A DNA stretch of 26,917 nt, taken from assembly GCA_003647375.1 (NCBI GenBank), contig QMMS01000022.1, positions 1 through 26,917 on the forward strand, in the 5' to 3' direction. This document shows positions 22,545-26,917 of this stretch, in pieces. The translations under genes were made by a program, and so were the position numbers. Source of the stretch: Deltaproteobacteria bacterium (GTDB lineage: Bacteria; Desulfobacterota; Desulfobacteria; Desulfobacterales; B30-G6). Each line of letters starts with the position of its first letter. The first letter of the stretch is position 1. The notes below the pieces were generated by a model. It was not told the origin of the DNA, searched no databases, and saw nothing but the letters and a program-made list of their open reading frames with translations.

Positions 22545-25001
22545 CTACTTCTTTTTATCCGTTTCTTCCGTCTGCTCCTGCTCGATTGCAATCGCTGCGG
22601 CGGCGGCAACCTGTTGCAGCTTGCCATCAGTGTTTTCAGGTTTTGATGCGTTCTTCTTTTCCTCGGGCGGTATATAGACCGTGACATTCCGGTGCGCAAA
22701 TTCAATGCCTTCTTCCTCGAAGGCCTCTCTCATGAGACGATACACTTCCTTACGGATAGCAAACTGTTCACCGGGCAGGGTCTTATACTTCACGCGCATT
22801 ACCATGGCGGAATCTTCCATTTGACGAACACCCTGAGACTTGATGGGCGCGAGCAGTTTTGGCCCCAGTTCTTCGTTGTCCCGTATTTTCATGTAGACTT
22901 TCTTTTTAATGATTTTCCTGACTTTTTCCACATCCGTGTCGTATCGCATGCGAAAATCGAGTTTTGTGATGATGTAATCCCTGCTGAAATTGGTCACAGT
23001 GCCGATATTGCCAAAGGGAACGGTGTTCACCATGCCCCGTGGATGGCGCATTTTCATGGAGCGGATCGATAGTTGCTCGACCATGCCCTTGGTACCGCCG
23101 ATATCGATGTAGTCACCAACCCGAAATGCATCATCCAGCATGAAAAATAACCCGGAAATGATATCTCTTACCAGGGTTTGTGCACCAAGCCCTATGGCCA
23201 GGCCCACAACCCCGGCACCGGCAATGAGCGGGCCGATATCCACGCCAAGACTTGCCAGGGCCACCAGGGTAGCCATAATGACAACAACACCTGAAAAGAA
23301 CCGCCGCAGAATCAGCAGCAGGGTGGCCACGCGGCTGCCGCCGGCCCCGCCTTCCTCAAGTTCCTCACCGTCATCGGGCATTTCTGCATTGATTTTTTGC
23401 TGGATTTTGGCATTGATGATCTCCCAGCCCACATAACAAAGCGCCACGGTTACGAGTATGCTGAACAGCGCCCTTGAAATAGCTTGACCAACAGACAAAT
23501 CGATACCCCATACCCGCATCACCCAGAAAAGCGCATAAACCAGCAGTGCTATTCGCAGACCGGTTTTGATAATGGTTTTCATCCGGCCGACATAGATTAG
23601 TTGTGATGGTTCTTTTGCCTCGCCCGGATCGGCTTCCCCTGCAGCTTCTTCCTCCCCTGCAGCTTCTTCCTCCCCTGCAGCTTCTTCCTCCCCGGTGTCT
23701 GATTCGGCTGCCTCGTCGCCCGGCGTGGCCATGGACGTCGTCGGTTTCTCCCCGGACATTTCCTGGGCCATTCCAAAAATGGATTTCAGTGCTTTTCGCA
23801 ATGACCAGTCTAATAAAATGTAAAGCCCGATGATCAAAAGGGTTTTTATTCCTAGAGCCCCACCCCGGCCTGAGATTATGCGTGAATAAATCGAAAATAT
23901 CAGGAGGATCGCTACACCGAAAATGGCCATCTGATGCCAACGTTCTGCCAGGCGCGAGACCAGACTGGTAGCTGGATATGCTCCGACCAGTGCTGCCGCC
24001 ACCGGTTTTCTTTTTTGAAGAATCATGAAGACCAACATTCCGGCAAGAAAAAAACTTAACAGGGTGACCATCAAAAGATAATTGAGCTCACGCGTGCCTG
24101 CCAGACGAAATATGCCGAAGGTTATTAAACCAAAACTGCTGATTGTCATGAAAGCCAGCAGCCATCTGCTCAAATATCGGGCGGCATCGTCTGAAAGGGG
24201 TAAAATCCGTAACGCCGGTGCATCCACAGAAAAGAGAAATCGAGACAGCGCCGCAAACAAGCGGACAAAGACTATGGCCGCAAGATAAAATGACACGAGT
24301 ATCCGTTGGCCAGGGGCATTGGCTAAAAAGGCATAGCTTATGACGAGAACAGTCACCGTGAAAAAACCGATGGAAAAGCAGTCCAGAACCGACCTGAGTG
24401 CCAAGCGTGCAAGGCGTCCGTACCATGAAGGCGGAACCGATTCTACAATCTGTTTCCGTGCCGAGCGCAGATAGCGCCTGAAAATCCAATCCAGGAGCAT
24501 GGCCCCTGCAAATACAAAAAGCACGCCCAGGATCGTTTTAATAGGTTTTCCAGACTTCTCGCCTTTTCCCATTAATTTATAGATTGATGGATATTCTGCC
24601 TGGATATCGACGCCTTCAGAGGTTCTAAGCTCTTCGATACGTTCGCCGATGGAACTGATACGATTTCTCATGCCGTTGACAAACCCGGCAATCCCCCCTA
24701 TTTTGTTGTTCTTTTTCGAGGCGAGCTGTTCCCTTGCAGCCTGGGTTTTAAGTTCATCGATGAGCATGCGTCTGACCTGATCATCACCCATGACGGCAAT
24801 CACGCTGTCGATATCTTGCATGTCCACCTCAGCCGGCGCTTCCTTCGTGGGAGTTGTATCCGTACGCGCCTTAAGAAGAGCCAGCGGTTGAGCCACGGCC
24901 AATGAAATCGGAAGGCTGCCGGCTATTGACAGGGCAGCAACGGTCAGCATGATAAAAAACAGTTGTTTGACGGCAACCTTGAAAAAGGGTCGATTACACA
25001 T
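22545..25001 (-). CDS. Large MscS-family mechanosensitive channel
   Basis: The 818-residue protein opens ion flow under membrane tension. It has a signal peptide (residues 1-37), a periplasmic helical region, a series of membrane segments from about 165 to 610, and the conserved MscS domain near 560-775: GPLIAGAGVVGLAIGLGAQT is the pore helix, followed by FRVGDYIDIGGTKGMVEQL and the beta domain with NTVPFGNIGTVTNFSR. A loop between the membrane segments is acidic and contains three copies of EEEAAG, matched in DNA by three 18-bp tandem units at 23636-23689. A polyalanine, charged tail ends the protein. AGGAAA lies about 8 bases before the ATG. Ends face the radical SAM gene with an 18-bp gap. 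Confidence 0.9.
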   Translation of the reverse strand: MCNRPFFKVAVKQLFFIMLTVAALSIAGSLPISLAVAQPLALLKARTDTTPTKEAPAEVDMQDIDSVIAVMGDDQVRRMLIDELKTQAAREQLASKKNNKIGGIAGFVNGMRNRISSIGERIEELRTSEGVDIQAEYPSIYKLMGKGEKSGKPIKTILGVLFVFAGAMLLDWIFRRYLRSARKQIVESVPPSWYGRLARLALRSVLDCFSIGFFTVTVLVISYAFLANAPGQRILVSFYLAAIVFVRLFAALSRFLFSVDAPALRILPLSDDAARYLSRWLLAFMTISSFGLITFGIFRLAGTRELNYLLMVTLLSFFLAGMLVFMILQKRKPVAAALVGAYPATSLVSRLAERWHQMAIFGVAILLIFSIYSRIISGRGGALGIKTLLIIGLYILLDWSLRKALKSIFGMAQEMSGEKPTTSMATPGDEAAESDTGEEEAAGEEEAAGEEEAAGEADPGEAKEPSQLIYVGRMKTIIKTGLRIALLVYALFWVMRVWGIDLSVGQAISRALFSILVTVALCYVGWEIINAKIQQKINAEMPDDGEELEEGGAGGSRVATLLLILRRFFSGVVVIMATLVALASLGVDIGPLIAGAGVVGLAIGLGAQTLVRDIISGLFFMLDDAFRVGDYIDIGGTKGMVEQLSIRSMKMRHPRGMVNTVPFGNIGTVTNFSRDYIITKLDFRMRYDTDVEKVRKIIKKKVYMKIRDNEELGPKLLAPIKSQGVRQMEDSAMVMRVKYKTLPGEQFAIRKEVYRLMREAFEEEGIEFAHRNVTVYIPPEEKKNASKPENTDGKLQQVAAAAAIAIEQEQTEETDKKK
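23636..23689. repeat. Three 18-bp tandem repeats inside the MscS gene
   Basis: Three perfect copies of CCCCTGCAGCTTCTTCCT keep the reading frame and encode acidic EEEAAG units in a loop between membrane segments. Copy number is likely to vary between strains. Confidence 0.9.
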
Positions 25002-25048
25002 TCAGTTTTCCTTTCTAAAGTTGATGAACTCGTAAAAAGTCCGAATTA

Positions 25049-25174
25049 GACGGTTTCGTAAAAAGTTCAAATTCAAGACGTACAAATTTTGGAATCATGA
25101 GGCGTACTTACTGTACGTTGAATGATTGCGAAATGCAGCACAACGCAGAAGTTGGGCTTTTTTATGAGACCGTC
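25049..25174. mobile_element. Hairpin-ended element F2 (terminal inverted repeats, no ORF)
   Basis: A 126-bp element is bounded by GACGGTTTCGTAAAAAG (from 25049) and the inverse of GACGGTCTCATAAAAAAG (ending 25174), pairing with two mismatches. The core includes TTCAAG, GAGG, the hairpin CGTAC/GTACG and CAACGCAGAAGTTGG, in the same order and spacing as F1. The outer end supplies two bases of the TGA stop codon (25173-25175) of the outer-membrane protein gene. A lone half-end-like sequence, GAACTCGTAAAAAGTCCG, precedes it at 25026-25043. Confidence 0.72.
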
Positions 25175-26474
25175 AAAATTGAAATGGCTGGGAAATGATC
25201 ATCTGGGTAGTTAAACCCTCTTCTGAACCTGCGAAATCGATCCGCACCGTCATCCCCTTGGCCATTAGACGAACACCCAAACCCGCGTCAACCTTCATGT
25301 CCGAGTGCAGCCTGTCCATGTCCCACTCCGGAGCCACACGGCCCACTTCCACAAAAGGCACGATCTGTACCCACTGCACCCCAAGGTATTTCTGTATCCA
25401 TTCCCATCTGTCAAACGGGTTCGACTTCAGCGTCAGTCTGAGTTCGGCACAGTAGTAAATAGCCGCGCGGTCACTGAATCGATTGGAAGGATAGCCCCGC
25501 ATTCTCCATAGGCCGCCCAGGGTTGCCCCTGAATAAATTGGCGGCCGATTGTCGATGCTGTCGTCGCTTTTTTTATCAAAGGAAGGCGAGTAGGAGGTCC
25601 AGGCATCCAGGGCAAGAATGCGACCCGAAAACCACGATGTCATGGTCGATTCTCCCAGTTCAAAATACTGGTCTACCTCGCCCTCCATGGAAGTCCAGTC
25701 ACCGGAACTGTTAAACTTGCCATAGTCTTCGGAATACTTCATCCGCCAGGAATTTCCTTTTTTGGGATTGGGATAAAAATCGCGGTTGTCCCAGTAAAAG
25801 CCGATATCCAGGCCGTTGGTCTTGACTTTTTCGTCGACATCGTCGCCGTCGACTTCCTGGGAACGGTAAAAGGGTCGGAGTTCCAGGTAGGTGAGCCCAC
25901 TTGTAAAAGGATTCATTGACTCACCGCCGGTGGCCCCCTCGATCAAATGTCCCCCACTGACTTTGTAAGTACTGATGATGGTGTCTTTGGCGTGGCCCAT
26001 GGGAAAGAGGTACTTGAATTTGAAACGGAAATAATTGTCCCAGCCGGATCCCTCTACATAATTATCCTCGTCGGAATCGTTGCTGCCGGCTTGTTCCCCG
26101 CGGTAATCAGGGTTGCCGTTTCCATAGCTTTCGGCGTCATTAAAATATCCCACGGACATAACCGGATCCATAAACCACCGCTGGGCGAACGGAATCTGCA
26201 GGTCTTTGCCGATGAGAAAAGACATGGCACTGCCGGTGGTGCCGCCAATGGTCGTAGACAGGAGGGTCGCCTGCTTTTGCGGCCAACCGGAGACACCATA
26301 TACATATCCTGCAGCCGCTCCGAAACTCTCGTTGTAAAACAAAAAAGGAAGTTGAAGTTTGGTTGTTTTGGGCTCACCATCCGGTCCGACCATGACACCC
26401 ACAGCATTGGCATTCATCACCGTGACAACCAGCAGGATCAATAAACTGATGCAGATACTCTTTGCCAGACTCAT
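25173..26474 (-). CDS. Omp85-family outer-membrane beta-barrel without POTRA domains
   Basis: The protein has a signal peptide (about residues 1-24, ending ANA) and then a 16-strand-type barrel of the Omp85/D15 surface-antigen kind. The clearest sign is the loop-6 motif LGGLWRMRGYPSNRF (RGY at 326-328). The C-terminal residue is Phe in QPFQF, as needed for recognition by the BAM machinery. At 433 residues it has no room for POTRA repeats, so it is not BamA or TamA. It could be a barrel that inserts or translocates something small, or one that has lost that role. The ATG is preceded by a G-run at 5-7 bases. Element F2 lies at the stop codon. Confidence 0.83.
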   Translation of the reverse strand: MSLAKSICISLLILLVVTVMNANAVGVMVGPDGEPKTTKLQLPFLFYNESFGAAAGYVYGVSGWPQKQATLLSTTIGGTTGSAMSFLIGKDLQIPFAQRWFMDPVMSVGYFNDAESYGNGNPDYRGEQAGSNDSDEDNYVEGSGWDNYFRFKFKYLFPMGHAKDTIISTYKVSGGHLIEGATGGESMNPFTSGLTYLELRPFYRSQEVDGDDVDEKVKTNGLDIGFYWDNRDFYPNPKKGNSWRMKYSEDYGKFNSSGDWTSMEGEVDQYFELGESTMTSWFSGRILALDAWTSYSPSFDKKSDDSIDNRPPIYSGATLGGLWRMRGYPSNRFSDRAAIYYCAELRLTLKSNPFDRWEWIQKYLGVQWVQIVPFVEVGRVAPEWDMDRLHSDMKVDAGLGVRLMAKGMTVRIDFAGSEEGLTTQMIISQPFQF

Positions 26475-26613
26475 GTAGCCCCCCCCGTCATGCTAAAACA
26501 GTATGATTTTCAGTTGATGTCGCTATAGGGCGTCCGTTTACTAATGAATCAAATCCTTTGAAACTACTTATAGATCCCATATTCTTAAAATTTGAAACGC
26601 TCATCTTGAGTCT

Positions 26614-26917
26614 TCATTTGACCGTGTACCCCTTTCCCTCCAGGCAGGCGCCGTAAGCACGATTGTACTTGCTTCGTTTCTGGCTGTACTCGGCACCTTG
26701 CTCATTAGCCCATTGCTGATTAGCTTTCTTGTTTTCTTCTGCCGTCCCGGCCTTGCGGCTCCCCCCGACGACGGCACCGCCGACACCGCCGATAACCGCA
26801 CCTTTTTTGGCACTACCACCCGTTATTTTGCCTAAACCCGCACCCAATAGGGCACCACCGACTGCGCCGCGACCGGCGCCGGCTTTGGTCTCTTTTTGCT
26901 TCGGCGGCGGTGCGGAC
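26614..26917 (-). CDS. Glycine-zipper family protein, 5' end outside window
   Basis: The frame is open to the window edge, so the start is missing. The visible part runs from a proline-rich stretch (SAPPPKQKETKAG) into Gly/Ala repeats of glycine-zipper type (GALLGAGLGKITGGSAKKG, GGVGGAVVGGS), the pattern of small envelope-associated proteins. A charged C-terminal part follows (KKANQQWANEQGAEYSQKRSK) and ends CLEGKGYTVK. It probably spans or coats a membrane as an oligomer in the envelope; a lipoprotein signal would be outside the window. A TTG at 26847 is an internal codon and not the real start. The 139-bp gap to the outer-membrane barrel gene holds nothing I recognise. Confidence 0.72.
   Translation of the reverse strand, partial: SAPPPKQKETKAGAGRGAVGGALLGAGLGKITGGSAKKGAVIGGVGGAVVGGSRKAGTAEENKKANQQWANEQGAEYSQKRSKYNRAYGACLEGKGYTVK

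Noticed and set aside
23371..23940. 189-codon frame with repeated RGGRSC units
   Set aside because: It is the out-of-frame reading of the 18-bp tandem repeat within the MscS gene.
25947..26444. 165-codon frame antisense to the outer-membrane barrel gene
   Set aside because: The minus-strand gene has a signal peptide, RGY motif and terminal Phe; the plus frame has none.
1..26917. CRISPR array or tandem direct-repeat array
   Set aside because: All repeats are dispersed or palindromic with irregular spacing; no regular repeat-spacer pattern was seen.

Overview
The window looks like chromosomal DNA of a Desulfobacterota (deltaproteobacterial) sulfate-reducer-type organism, most likely Desulfobacterales. 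This rests on gene content and style: an elongation factor G of the spirochaete/planctomycete/delta type (mitochondrial EF-G1-like), a CoA-transferase fused to a GNAT domain, a MoaD/ThiF pair, a SpoIIE-type phosphatase with a Cache sensor, and intergenic DNA packed with short palindromic and dispersed repeats. The assignment is an inference from recognised families; no rRNA or tRNA gene is present to confirm it.

Layout. 1-2460: type II secretion genes gspF-gspG-gspH on the minus strand, with a strong sigma70-like promoter directly before gspF and a dispersed repeat directly after gspH. 2608-3800: a small unknown protein, then a metallo-beta-lactamase gene that appears broken at both ends, its 3' end being replaced by a copy of the same repeat. 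3835-5870: an exported rhodanese with a cupredoxin-like N-terminal domain and a UDP-glucuronate 4-epimerase, separated by a hairpin-ended element. 6250-7563: a MoaD-like sulfur carrier, its ThiF/MoeB-like activating enzyme, and the C-terminal remnant of a lost gene. 7675-10546: rsmG and the CoA-transferase/GNAT fusion, separated by a 250-bp palindromic element. 10882-12423: a cupin and an AzlC/AzlD amino-acid exporter. 12424-13790: a 1.3-kb stretch without genes, made of several repeat families and ending in a near-consensus promoter and a leader hairpin for the EF-G gene. 13791-16690: EF-G and a P-loop ATPase. 16917-18830: a membrane-bound SpoIIE phosphatase. 18827-22526: two related MurG-like glycosyltransferases and a divergent, AT-richer radical SAM gene. 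22545-26917: an MscS-family channel, a second hairpin-ended element, an Omp85-type outer-membrane barrel, and a partial glycine-zipper protein.

No CRISPR array, integrase, complete insertion sequence, tRNA or rRNA was seen. The clearest undescribed structure is in the non-coding DNA. Two elements (4703-4842 and 25049-25174) share an architecture and a core but have entirely different terminal inverted repeats, each self-complementary, and a central hairpin in which both strands of the stem have changed together. Each ends within 0-6 bp of the stop codon of a minus-strand gene. A four-copy dispersed repeat also shows a filled/empty-site pair for a 39-bp palindromic module, and one copy has become the 3' end of a coding frame. 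The radical SAM plus twin glycosyltransferase locus is the best candidate for an uncharacterised enzymatic system.
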